Below are positions 34,230 to 44,640 of a stretch of 64,000 nucleotides of DNA, in pieces. Source of the stretch: Vicugna pacos (taxonomy: Eukaryota > Chordata > Mammalia > Artiodactyla > Camelidae); NCBI RefSeq assembly GCF_048564905.1, contig NC_132992.1:31792501-31856500 (forward strand), in the 5' to 3' direction. Under the pieces are notes generated by a model. That model saw nothing but the letters and a program-made list of their open reading frames with translations. It searched no databases and was not told where the DNA came from. The translations under genes were made by a program, and so were the position numbers. Every line of letters begins with the position of its first letter. Within the stretch, counting starts at the first letter, position 1.

Positions 34230-34760
34230 ATGCTGAAATCCTCAAGAGGTTTCCTGGTGACCCTGTGGCTTCAGCTGACCTGTGAGTCTGGGGCGTTTCT
34301 ATGAGAACATAAAGCACAGTGTTTGGAGTCATGAGCTTTTCTAGGCCCGTGGATAGAAACATGAGTGTTTTTTCCCTTAAATAAGGGAGGGTAGAGGTGG
34401 GAGTCCTGTGGAAAGATAACTTAAATTCTGGAGATTAAATATCTTCTCTGACTGGCCATTCGCTGTCTCTCTGCACAGGGATGAGGAGCCAACAGAAGGG
34501 AGCGGCGCAGAGCCTGACTGTTCCAGAGGGAGCCACCGCCTCTCTCATCTGCTCTTACAGTGTCAGTGATCCTCAGAACTTCATGTGGTACAGACAGTAT
34601 TCGGGGAGAGGCCCTGAGTGGTTGATGACCTTTTACCCCAATAATGAGAAAAAAGAAGGAAGATTTACAGCGCAGGTCAATAAAACCAGCCGCTATGTCT
34701 CCCTGCTCATCAGAGACTCTCAGCCCAGCGACTCAGCCACCTACCTCTGTGCAGAGAGCG
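34230..34760 (+). CDS. TRAV12: T-cell receptor alpha variable segment, TRAV12-like
   Basis: TCR alpha V segment. Leader exon 34230-34281 ([17 protein letters not shown]), GTGAGT donor, 197-bp intron, V exon 34479-34760. Mature part starts near [15 protein letters not shown]; first cysteine in [10 protein letters not shown], core tryptophan in [15 protein letters not shown], then [10 protein letters not shown] and [20 protein letters not shown]. The C-terminal half is almost the human TRAV12 pattern. The A strand is about three residues shorter than human TRAV12-2 ([11 protein letters not shown] against EVEQNSGPLSVPEG). The end CAES is more like TRAV5. Intact frame with a good signal; likely functional. 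Position before TRAV16 matches human TRAV12-3. Confidence 0.9.
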
Positions 34761-34799
34761 CACAGCGCTCCCCTGGCACCTGCGGCCCGTGCGCAAACC
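34761..34799 (+). other. Recombination signal (23-RSS) of TRAV12-like gene
   Basis: Heptamer CACAGCG (C for T at position 6), 23-bp spacer, nonamer GCGCAAACC (34791-34799). Confidence 0.88.
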
Positions 34800-35283
34800 T
34801 GCTGGGGCCCCGCAGTGCCTGATGCAGAGCTTAGGCTGCAGGCAGAGAAGTTCTCTCTGTTTCCTCAGTGCAAATGGGAATTAAGTGTAATAGTATGGGA
34901 GGTTAAATTGACTAGGGAAGTATTCTCATAGTTCAGAAAATTATGGACCCTGAAGGGAAATTAAAGACACAATATTGGTCCAAATGACAGTTTGAAATAT
35001 TTTCCGGTCTTCCCTTTGTATTCTAGTTTTATACACAATTTTACTCAGTGGGATTGGTTTTATGATGCTGTTATATGTGACCAAATACTTTAATATGGTA
35101 ACTCTGAGTCCAGGAAAAAGTTTGTGGCCTGATGGAATTATGGCCTCATAATAGGTATAAAATTCAATTACAGGCAAAAAAACTAAAAGTCACGTTTGTG
35201 TTAAAGCTAAAGTTATGGTCTGTTAGACTTGACATTGTTTATGTCATCCAAATAGTGGGAAAGCTTGGCAATGAGGAATTAAG

Positions 35284-35413
35284 TTTTTTTTAAACATTTT
35301 TTATTGATTTATAATAATTTTACAATGTGTCAAATTCCAGTGTAGAGCACAATTTTTCAGTTATACATGAACATATATATACTCATTGTCACATTTTTTT
35401 CTCTGTGAGCTAC
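35284..35413 (-). mobile_element. Artiodactyl L1 3' end, antisense
   Basis: T run, then TTTTTATTGATTTATAATAA, CCAGTGTAGAGCACAATTTT and TTATACATGAACATATATAT, the reversed tail of the artiodactyl L1 family also seen at 44577. Confidence 0.75.
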
Positions 35414-36189
35414 GATAAGAGAAGATTTAAGATTTTTATTCATTTTTGTTCACATAGTCATTGACTAAAAGGATGCAATCTAATCAGAATTTGCCTCAGA
35501 TTCTCATTCTACAGACTTATGACTACAAAAATATTTCCAAATCATAGAAAAAATATTTGAAAGGCAATGAGACAGAACATGAAGTTTTGCTGGAATCAAG
35601 ATACTCAAATTCTAGTTCCATTTTTCTGGTGCGCCTTCTGGCAGCCATGACACACTGGGAAGAGCCTGGTTTGTGGTGCTGGCTTGAGTCTCTTCATGTT
35701 TTTAATGAGACATTTGATTTTAGGCTGTACTACTGTACACATTTCAGGATTGGTTGAGAATTAAATGGGGTAGCATGTAGTCTTAGGTTGAGTTCCTTAA
35801 AAGTAAATCCTAGATTGGGGTTCCCTGTGCCCATCGTTTTCTGAGAAAAGCAGGTTAGGATGAAAAGCAAAAGACTAAGAATGGATGTGGCCCTTCTGGG
35901 CTCTTGGTCCAGCCTGACCTCATGGGGTGATGTGGACGTGAGATGCACCCAGAACTGACGCCTCCCATCTTGAGTCATGGCGGCCAGGCAGCTGACTCCT
36001 GTGCTCCAGGACAAGGCCGCCATTGGAACAGGCCACAGCCTAGCAGAGAAGGGGGACTTTTATTGGCATCGATCAGTTTTCTGGGGAAGAGGCCAACTGT
36101 GAGCCTAGAGTAGCCAGGACTCGCTGCGGCTGGGGACCGGGTGCACTGCCTGGAAAGGGGCTCTAGTGTATCCCCCTAGTGTCTACTGC

Positions 36190-36262
36190 TCACATGGACC
36201 TCCCTTGTCACATGGTCTGTGTTCAATAAATGATAGGCACTGTCATTATTATATTTAAATTT
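36190..36262 (+). mobile_element. MIR-like SINE end
   Basis: GTGTTCAATAAATGATAGGC followed by an ACTGTCATTATTA tail, as in the 3' end of ancient MIR elements. Confidence 0.5.
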
Positions 36263-37367
36263 TTAATTTCTTTTTACATTTAATGATGTTTATAAAGTTA
36301 GTCTTACCAATCTGGAAGAATTGAAATAATGTAGGGTAAAGCACTTAACAGAAAAAAAATCTACATCCATATAAAGAATTACTACTCCAAGCCAACACTC
36401 AAGAGTTTTTGAGAGTAGTAACCAAGGAACCAGTATACTATGCTCTTTGTTCCTTTGGTCAGCCTCATAAGAAGCTACATTCCCACACTGGACCATAGAG
36501 CGTGACATTCTGCCATCACTTTGGGTCCAGGTATAAATGACTCTGATGATTCATAGTTGATGGCTGTGGGCTTCCATGTATGGAAAGAGATACCATCTAT
36601 ACTTATAAATCACCAATATTACTTTGTTCTTGGGTTATATTTAAGAATGACGGACGGGTAGCAGGATAGACCCCTTATGTCATTGTGCCCATGTCCTCCA
36701 CAAGAGTGCTGCCTGAATGGAATGTCTGGCCAGCAGCTGGGCACGTGGACCCACCATGTTAATCGGCAGGCTTCTTATAAAGATGAATGAGCAGGGAGCT
36801 GGTTATTAAGTTGTTCCTCCCCTTCCACTGCACCTAATACCAGTTTGAACACAGCTTCACTTTGTCAACTGCTCACAGGAAAAGCTCCAGCATCCCAGGT
36901 GTCTCACTTCAACTTCAGTGGAGGCTAAGTGCCCGGGTGGAGGCTGCCCCACCATGCTTCCCCCACGTAAGTGCAGCAGCAGGATGGAGAGCACAGAGGG
37001 AGGTTGGTGTAGCTGTTCCCCATCATATCCTACCTTCAGTTTGTCCCCGTGTTCTGTCCCCCCTGCCCTCCCTCACACCCAGTCTCTTTCTCAGTCCAGA
37101 ACGTCTACAGGGTCCTAAGCAGTAAGTTTCCTTCCGCGTTTCCAACGAAATCCTTTCAAAGCTCATTCTGGGCTGTGCTTTCTCCCTCTCTGTCTCACTC
37201 ATCAGGATGCTCACATCTGCTTTCTGTCTGATGGGAATGGTTGGTATCTTTCATATTTTTATTATTTTCATGTTATGGATTTACGTTCATTCTGTTTATA
37301 CTTGTAAGTTTGATCTCAGTGGGAAGATTGGAGAGAAGGGAGGAGGTCCATATGCTTCATCAGATTT

Positions 37368-37540
37368 TTTTTTTTTGAGCACAGTGTGTTTTTTATGTAA
37401 ATACATTTAACGTGTAACATTGTATAAATTTAAGGTGTACAACATGTTAACTTGATACCTTTATATATTGTAATAGGATTGTTATTGTGGCGATAATTAG
37501 CACCTCTATTCCATTACATAAAGTGATCAGATATTTTGAA
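37368..37540 (-). mobile_element. L1 3' UTR fragment, antisense
   Basis: T-rich start, then ATTTAAGGTGTACAACATG and TACATAAAGTGATCAGATAT; reversed L1M-type tail. Confidence 0.65.
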
Positions 37541-38815
37541 CCAGAAGCACACCCGGCAACATTTAAATTTCAAAGTGACTATATGATTTGGTCTCAGATG
37601 TGAAAGAAAATCTATCAGCAGGGTCAAGAAGTAAATCAGAAGCCCAAGGGAGAACCAGTTTCAAGCTGCAACAAGTGAACAGAGTACTCAGAAAGGAGGG
37701 CATTGGTCTGATCTTTTGAAAAGGACCCCAGCTGGCCAGATCCTCACCTCACCTGAGATTTCTCTTCTTAGTTACTTCAATTTTGGGTTTCAGCAGTCTC
37801 TGTGCTAAAGGAGGTTGAGTAGGAAAGTCTTTTCCCTTGGGAGTTTCATCGTACTGCTAGACGGCAGAGTGCATTTCCCGTGTCTGACAGGCCGTCTCCC
37901 ACCTGCACGGGGTGCTGCTTTCTTGGCCACGTGGATTGTCACTGTCACTCTTCCCCCGCGTCCCCGGTCCCCTGCAGGAGCTCCTCTCACTTCCGGTTTG
38001 CTGGGTGCACTCCTGCCGGCTCTACTGAGTTCACAGGGACTTACTTTTCTTTTTCTCAATTCTTTCCAGAATCACCTCTTTATATGCCATATTTTCCTTG
38101 CCTTCATAATTCTGCTCGGATTTCTCTGCAGATGCTTCTCTATTGACATTCTTCTTAGTGTAAGGTCCCCTTAATGTGGCATAATTTATCAGTCTATTCT
38201 GACGATTGGCGATTGGAACAGGACTTTCACTGTCTCCACTTATGTGGTGCCTAAGTTATTTTCTCATAGCTTTAATAAATATCCAAGTTGTCCACCTGAA
38301 ACCAACGAGTCTTCTTCACACTTTCTGCTGGACAAAGAAAACTGTTGCTTTTATTACGTTACATTGACTAAATAACTAATGTCACGTGTTCTAGGCTGAT
38401 TTTAAGTCTCTGATCCAATTTACTTTTTCCCTGTTAGCACCAAGTAAGGAGATAATCTCTATCCCCTCTCTGATGCGCACATCCAGTAGCACAAGGGCAG
38501 ATGAAGCTCAGCTCATCGGAGGCCATTGATCTTATCCTTTCTGTGTGATGAACGGTTTAAAAAAGTAAAAGTCTCTCAAGGAAATTCCAAAGTCTGGAAT
38601 ATTGTTTTCTGTGACTCATTTCTCAGGGAAGTAAATTACTCTTCTATTTTTACATCACCCCCATTTCTCATTCATGTTAGTATTAATACAGCCTACTACA
38701 GAAGATGACATCATCACAGATTGGGGAAGGAAGGAATACATTTTGCTGATTTTGATGCTCATGTCTCAGAAACGAAAAGGACTCAGCTCCCACGGATCGC
38801 TGGTTCTTCTTCTGG

Positions 38816-38831
38816 CCTCCAGAGGGCGACG
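38816..38831 (+). promoter_or_regulatory. CTCF-like core upstream of TRAV16
   Basis: CCTCCAGAGGGCGACG, ending 296 bp before the leader ATG. Confidence 0.5.
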
Positions 38832-39127
38832 CTGCACAAATGAGACGTTTGTTTTTGTTGTAGCTCGTTGCCATCCACTGAGCCCCTCCTCCCGCAGCTG
38901 GTTGATGCGTCCTACTGATGTCTGTGTAAATCGGAAACTGAGACGAGAATAAGAGGCCAGAAAGAATCCAAACTCATTAAGAGAAAGGCTCTAACAGTTC
39001 TTGAGCCTTGTTAAAGCAAGGGCCTTGTGCAGCCCAACCTCGCCACGACTCCTGCAGCTCCGAAGGCTCGGTGACCTCGGCGCTGTCTCACCTGCTCCGT
39101 AGCCTGTAGCGTTTCCAGCGCTCAGCC

Positions 39128-39585
39128 ATGCTCCCGCTGCTCATTCCAGTGCTTGAGATGGGTTTTGCCCTGAGTAAGTAACACCCCAATCCATTTCTAC
39201 TGTCACAAAAGTAGCCGTGTCCTAATTGGAATCTCAATAGGGACCCCTTTTCTTCCTAGCCAAGCCTGCACTGTTTTCACTTACGCAGCATTGATGTTTC
39301 AGGAGGAGCTGGAGCGCAGTCAGTGACCCAGCCTGAGGACCACGTCTCTGTCTTTGAAAGGGCCCCCGTGCAGGTGAAGTGCAACTACTCAACTTCTGGG
39401 AGTCCTGTGCTTTTCTGGTATGTCCAGTACCCCAAACAAAGCCTCCAGTTACTCCTGAAACACATCTCAAAAGAGAGCGTCAAAGGTTTCACGGCTGACC
39501 TCAACACGCGTGAGACATCCTTCCATCTGAAGAAACCGTCAGCTCAGGAGGAAGACTCAGCCATGTACTACTGTGCTCTGAGTGA
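39128..39585 (+). CDS. TRAV16: T-cell receptor alpha variable segment, TRAV16
   Basis: TCR alpha V segment. Leader exon 39128-39173 ([15 protein letters not shown]), GTAAGT donor, 129-bp intron, V exon 39303-39585. Mature part begins [19 protein letters not shown]; first cysteine in [11 protein letters not shown], core tryptophan in [12 protein letters not shown], then [16 protein letters not shown] and the second cysteine in [13 protein letters not shown]. The block [14 protein letters not shown] and the string [17 protein letters not shown] are almost human TRAV16. The frame is intact. A single-member family in human, here between TRAV12 and TRAV18 as in human (TRAV17 was not seen). Confidence 0.95.
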
Positions 39586-39624
39586 CACAGTAACTGGTTT
39601 TACAAAGGAAGCCGAACACAAACC
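39586..39624 (+). other. Recombination signal of TRAV16, variant heptamer
   Basis: Heptamer CACAGTA has A for G at the last position. Spacer is 23 bp; nonamer ACACAAACC (39616-39624). Confidence 0.88.
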
Positions 39625-39665
39625 CCTTGTGATTCAGAGGAAATATTTCTAAGTTCCCTCTTTGG

Positions 39666-39681
39666 CCACACGGGGGCGCTC
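39666..39681 (+). promoter_or_regulatory. CTCF-like core just 3' of TRAV16
   Basis: CCACACGGGGGCGCTC, 42 bp after the recombination signal. It resembles the GC-rich half of the CTCF core. It is the only such site found on the 3' side of a V segment here. Confidence 0.45.
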
Positions 39682-41814
39682 CTTCCCTAGAGACTGACGC
39701 TGAGTTTGCCTCTCAGGTATGACACCATCAGGTGCCAAAGTTGGCTGTAGATTAACCTCAAAAATTTGTTCAAGGAAATTGTCATTACCTACTCTGCCCA
39801 AGTTAATTTTTAAAATAGTAAGTGTATTTATTCTATATATTAGCACCGGGAAAAGTACTTTTGAAATAAAACTATAAAACAGCATAACATTTTTTTTTCT
39901 TGTCCCCGAGAAACCCCCCAGTTTGAGTGGCGCAGTCCCACGTCTCCGGCTCGTCCCCCCCCCCCCCGTGTGCTCATCGCCACGGACTGAAGCGCAGCTC
40001 CTAAGTGTAGGACGGGGCTTCCTGACACATGGTTACTGACCCTTCTGCAGCTAATGCCTTTCCTCTCACGCGCTTCATGGACTCATTCTATCCAAGTCAG
40101 GGTCCAATCAGAAGAAAACACACAGCAACTTGAACAGGGAAAGTTTAAAGAATTATCAGCTAATAACAAGACATAAATTACTTACGGGTAAAAAGAACTC
40201 TGAGGAACATAGGAATAGCAATCTGCAGGGGCCGCTCTTGTCGCGAGGATTAAGCCGGAGTTTGGAGGAAAGCGACGCACTGTGATACGTGTCCCTTTCT
40301 CCTACCGAGGCGGTGACTCAGGCCTCACTGCGGAGTGTGTGGCTGTCGCCTGCTGGATGCGGAAGCCTGCTGAGCTGCCAGAGGAAATGGCTGGCGAGCA
40401 GGAGAACACCTCCCAGGGCTCCCACGCCATTGACAGGAAGCCGGCAAAGGAGTGCTGCTCAGCTCGCCTGGGTGCTCATGCAACGTGCCGGGAGACCACC
40501 TGGGGGCTGTCACTGCACGTTGCTAGAGGTGAGCATCACCGTGTTCCACGGGCTGGCCACGCACTGCAGGGACAAGAAGTGGGAAGCACGCCAGGACCTG
40601 GAAGAGAAGCTGCGTCTTCCTGCAGCGTCCTCCCTGTCCCCTCTGCTGACAGCTTAACACCGTGCCGGCTGGCAACGGAGAAGTGTCTACAGGGCCCAAG
40701 TCCGGAATCACCCTCCAGATGCCTGGGTGACATACCTACTGGTGTGACTCAGAATGAAAGTCAATAAATTTGATGAATGGCGCACCCCATTCTTCTGCTT
40801 ACTGATCTGTTGCACACACCCCTCCACACACATGTGACCTTCCAGACAACAGTGAAAGGAGCCTATATGTCTATCTAACAAGCTAAAGCCTTCCTTTGAA
40901 CAAGTGAAGAAGTTCTCATCCTCTCTCCAAAATGCAGTCACTATGGGTCACTGGTTGTGTTAATCATTTCTAAAACTCAGAGGAAATTCCACCGAAAATA
41001 CTGTTATATACAGACTGAATTGTAAAGTGAATCTCTGACAATGTGTATATAAAATACTTATGGTGAGAAAAAGAAGAAGAAAATGGCAGTACATACAAGG
41101 GAACACACACATATAAAGAGCAAAAGGAAAACACAGGAACTACTGAGTCCCTTGATTCTGGATTTGGTCGTGATGCTGCAATTGACATAAATAGCTTCTT
41201 CTTTTATGACGTGTTTTACATTTCCCTGTCCTCAGCCATAAGCGCAGGGGTTTGGGTTACATACCTAGTGGTGCAACTGAAATCTTCATCCCCAAAGGAT
41301 CTGAGTACTCAGTAATCTTGCCTTTTTATTCGTCGTTGTAATTTCCATTAACCTTCAGGACCAGGCCTGGAAGTGCCAAGAGCTCCCTTACAAGACCTCC
41401 TGGGTTCCAGACATAACCTTCTTTGTCCCTGTTATGTAGCAGCAACCCAGTTCCTCCTTGGTAATTGCTGTCAGTCACTCCAGCCAGTAGTGTAACCTCT
41501 TTTTCTTTTTTTCAGTTGCAAGACATACGTAACCCAAATGGTGACATGGCAGTCTCATCTCCCAACGGAATGAAGCCGTTGTTGTGCCCCCTGGTGAAAG
41601 CATTCCTCACTGTAGAGAAGAGGACCTCCAGACCAGCGCAGCTCGGAGTTCCAAGCACTGGAAACGAAAACCCTGCTAGTGGGTTACTGGTAACAATAGC
41701 GAGATGACCCGCACCCAGGGCCACTTCCTTGATGGCTGGACTCACAAATTCTGGTCATTGGGGGAGAAAACGCCATGTAATAGTCCCTGCTGTGAAGCAC
41801 ACACTGCGCCTTGT
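39682..41814. other. Intergenic, no gene recognised
   Basis: Contains a 13-base C run at 39955-39967. From about 40090 to 40300 there is repeat-looking sequence (GGTCCAATCAGAAGAAAACA) that may be an old LTR-type fossil, unclassified. The frames at 40282-40767 show no domain. Confidence 0.4.
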
Positions 41815-42075
41815 AAGACGGACTCTCATGGGATCCACGGAGACACGTGAAAGGAAGAGTCCCCAGGCTATTCCCCTTGAAGCTGTGTCGGGGATTGCTG
41901 GGGAAGCTACAGATACCTGTACCACACCTTGTGATGGAAGTAATAACTGAATATTTCTCCAAGCATACTTGTGTTTAGGGTTCTTACCTCTGAGTCCTGT
42001 CTCATCCCCCTTTATCATCTCTCCAGCTGTTATCAGGAGGAGGTCAGACCTGCTGTGGTGCAGTTTGTCGGAGGA

Positions 42076-42091
42076 CCACCAGAGGGCGGGC
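42076..42091 (+). promoter_or_regulatory. CTCF-like core upstream of TRAV18a
   Basis: CCACCAGAGGGCGGGC, starting 213 bp before the leader ATG; the same spacing occurs in all three TRAV18 units. Confidence 0.65.
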
Positions 42092-42288
42092 TTCCGTCAG
42101 ACGTGGTTCATGTTTGCCTTCAGGCGCTGGTTTGACTTGCCTGCCTCTGCGGCCACAAGACAGATGACTTGCTGTGCAGAGAGGGGCTCTTGGTTCCTGA
42201 GTGAGGAGTTTCTGTAACATCCAGCTGGAGACTAGAGCTATTAGATTTGCTGTATTCCAGGGAGCAAGGACCATTTTCCACTTCAAAC

Positions 42289-42762
42289 ATGCTTTGTGCC
42301 TCTCACCTACTTCTTGTGATCTTCTTATTATACAGTAAGTGACGCCTTACCCTAAGTGCTAATACTTTTTTTATTTTCCTATAATCCTAGTTAACTTTTA
42401 GTTTTCTTGTCTGCCTCAAAACCCTCCTCCTGTGCATTTCCAACATAACAAGGTGATTCTCTTTTAGGGGGAACCAGTGGAGACTCAGTGACCCAGACTG
42501 AAGTCCCAGTCACTCTCTCAGAGCGGGAGCTTTTGATGCTGAACTGCACTTACCAGACCACTGATTCAGATCCCTACCTGTTTTGGTATGTGCAGTACGT
42601 CAACAAAGCTCCTCAACTCCTCCTGAAGGGCTCAACTACAAACCCGAGGCCAGAGCATCAAGGTTTTCAGGCCACTCTTGATAAGAGTAGCAGGACCTTC
42701 CACCTGCAGAAACCGTCCGTGCAGACGTCAGACTCGGCCGTGTACTACTGTGCTCTGGGAGA
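42289..42762 (+). CDS. TRAV18: T-cell receptor alpha variable segment, TRAV18 family (copy a)
   Basis: TCR alpha V segment, one of three tandem copies. Leader exon 42289-42334 (MLCASHLLLVIFLLY), GTAAGT donor, 133-bp intron, V exon 42468-42762. The mature part starts GDSVTQTEVPVTLSE; first cysteine in MLNCTYQTTDSD, core tryptophan in LFWYVQYVNKAP, then QGFQATLDKSSRTFHLQKPS and the second cysteine in SDSAVYYCALGD. The opening RGTSGDSVTQTE, the WYVQYxNK motif and RGFQA-type FR3 point to human TRAV18. The coding frame continues past the V end, which has no meaning after rearrangement. Intact. Confidence 0.92.
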
Positions 42763-42801
42763 CACAGTGAGAGGGGCTGCAGGGGGAGCTGAGCACAAAC
42801 C
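42763..42801 (+). other. Recombination signal (23-RSS) of TRAV18a
   Basis: Heptamer CACAGTG, 23-bp spacer, nonamer GCACAAACC (42793-42801). Confidence 0.92.
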
Positions 42802-43782
42802 CAGGGGCGCAGGTGGGGTCTGGCTGTGGGGGCCCTGGGAGGAGGTGCTATTTTCTCTCTCCAGTGATCTGTGTGCTGGAGGCACCCTCAGTGTCCTGCC
42901 AGCTGTGATGCTCAGAGCCAGGAACCTTGGAAAGCTTGGATTGCTCCACAGAGAGGAACTGGGGGAAGAACAGTGGAAACAGGAACCTAAGAGCTCTTCT
43001 CCAGGAAAGCGTGTTTTCAGCCCAGCCTCTTTCCCAGGGAAGGCACATAGCTCCGGGGAGGTTTCGCTAACTCTGATCAATGACAGTTCAGTTGTTATTG
43101 CTGAAATATTTCACAACCTGTTAATGGAAGTTCCCAGGGCACATTGTTCATGCACAAATGTGTAACTGTAGGCTAGTCTCTTGCTTGTACAACTCAGAGC
43201 AGGATTGTGGGTCTTGCTGAGTTTCCCCTTCAGACACTCCATTTCCAGTGACTAAGATCTTTATTCTCTCTTCCCTTGACTTTTCCTTCCCTCGTGGTTG
43301 CTCCAGAAATGCTGCTGCCTAAGTCGGCTCAGTGAGAAGAGCGTCCTGACAAGCTGTTTCTTCTGTCAGGGGCGCTGCGGGTCAGAGCAGCCTCAGCAGC
43401 AAGCGCTGCGCACGCGGTGTGTCTTGCTTGCACGGTGCTGACACGTGTCCGCCATCTTCCTGTCGTCACAGCAGCTCTTTACAGACACTAAATAATGATC
43501 CCAATTCTGGACTGGAGGATCTGGGCTATGAGAAAGCCTGGACCCTGCCCCTGGCCCTGACTGTGTAACCTGCATATCATTTTTATCATTGCATTTATGC
43601 CAGGGAGCCTTCTGAAGTGGGTCCGATTCAGTGACCAAGGACACATTCAGCCGTCTGTTTATAAAAGGAGGAGGCCACTTGGAGTCTTGTTCACTGGGAA
43701 CCCAAATGTAAAAAGTCCCCAGTTTCTCCACACCAAACCAGCACAAAACAGAGAAATGACCATATTTTTCAAATACAAAAAA

Positions 43783-43803
43783 ACAACAACAACAACAACA
43801 AAA
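43783..43803. repeat. (AAC)n simple repeat
   Basis: Seven AAC-type units after an A run. Confidence 0.85.
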
Positions 43804-44576
43804 CCTTGATGTGGCAAGTATGTGTGCTCACTGAGAGCGCAGGACTCAGCATTTTCTGTTCTGCTCTAGTATAAGCTAATTAAAACAAATTCTTCTTACA
43901 CAATTAGTCAATACAGGTGTGATGTCAATACAATGTGGAAGTTTCTAGGCACGTGAATAATTTGTGCCAAAACAAAACTAGCGGCACGTTTCTCACTATT
44001 TAAAAAGGCATAACTTTTGTGTTAGCAGGATGGATTTTAGTGGCTTCAAGAATTTCTAGGGTTTTGAAGTCAAAGCTGAGAGTGAGGATAAAAAGAAAGC
44101 AGGGCTGTCTCCACCTTTGCCTTAAACATATTGATTTACTAAGAGCAGTAACATTTAAAATTTTATGGACCTGGTCTTACAGGAAATGTGTGTTCTCATG
44201 GGCTGATAACTAGAGCAGTGAGACCCGGCCCCCCAGCACTGAAGGAAGCAGAGTTTACTGACTATGACACAAAGAAAAGGTACCAGTGGAGATTGAAGTC
44301 TGCTGATACTATTTCTTCTATGCTTCTGAGAAATTTAAATTTTATCTTTTCTTGAAAAAGTAAATATTTTAGTTTGATTTTGATAATCCAGGTAAATAGC
44401 TAGCTCAGTTTACTTCCTCAACTTTGGGGAATTTTTGTTGAAGTTATGGTACTAAATTCCTGTCTTAGACACTTGAGTGGTCAATGCCTTGTATTAGCAA
44501 CGGATGTTATTCCAAGGTTGGCGCTCCTTAGCAATCTGACTGTTTCCCAGTGCCCAGAAACTTGAGTTTGGTTCCT

Positions 44577-44640
44577 TTTTTTTTTTTTTTGAAGTATAGT
44601 CAGTTACAATGTGTCAGTCTCTGGTGTACATGCTGCCATT
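44577..44640 (-). mobile_element. Artiodactyl L1 3' end, antisense, short
   Basis: Fifteen T then GAAGTATAGTCAGTTACAAT and TCTCTGGTGTACATGCTG, the reversed tail of artiodactyl L1; 5'-truncated. Confidence 0.75.

Larger units (their letters stand above)
34800..38815. other. Intergenic with scattered old repeats
   Basis: No V gene. It contains two L1 3' ends and a MIR-like end, listed separately. Two more GC-rich stretches near 36860-37200 and 37810-38060 give chance open frames with no recognised domain. Confidence 0.4.
41815..43245 (+). repeat. TRAV18 duplication unit A
   Basis: Promoter and gene repeated at 47440-48850 (unit B) and 53610-54600 (unit C). Unit A shares its promoter almost identically with unit C but its 3' flank with unit B. 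Confidence 0.75.

Noticed and set aside
40282-40767. 161-residue open frame on + as a gene
   Set aside because: No recognisable domain, overlaps a second frame of similar length, sits in repeat-like sequence.
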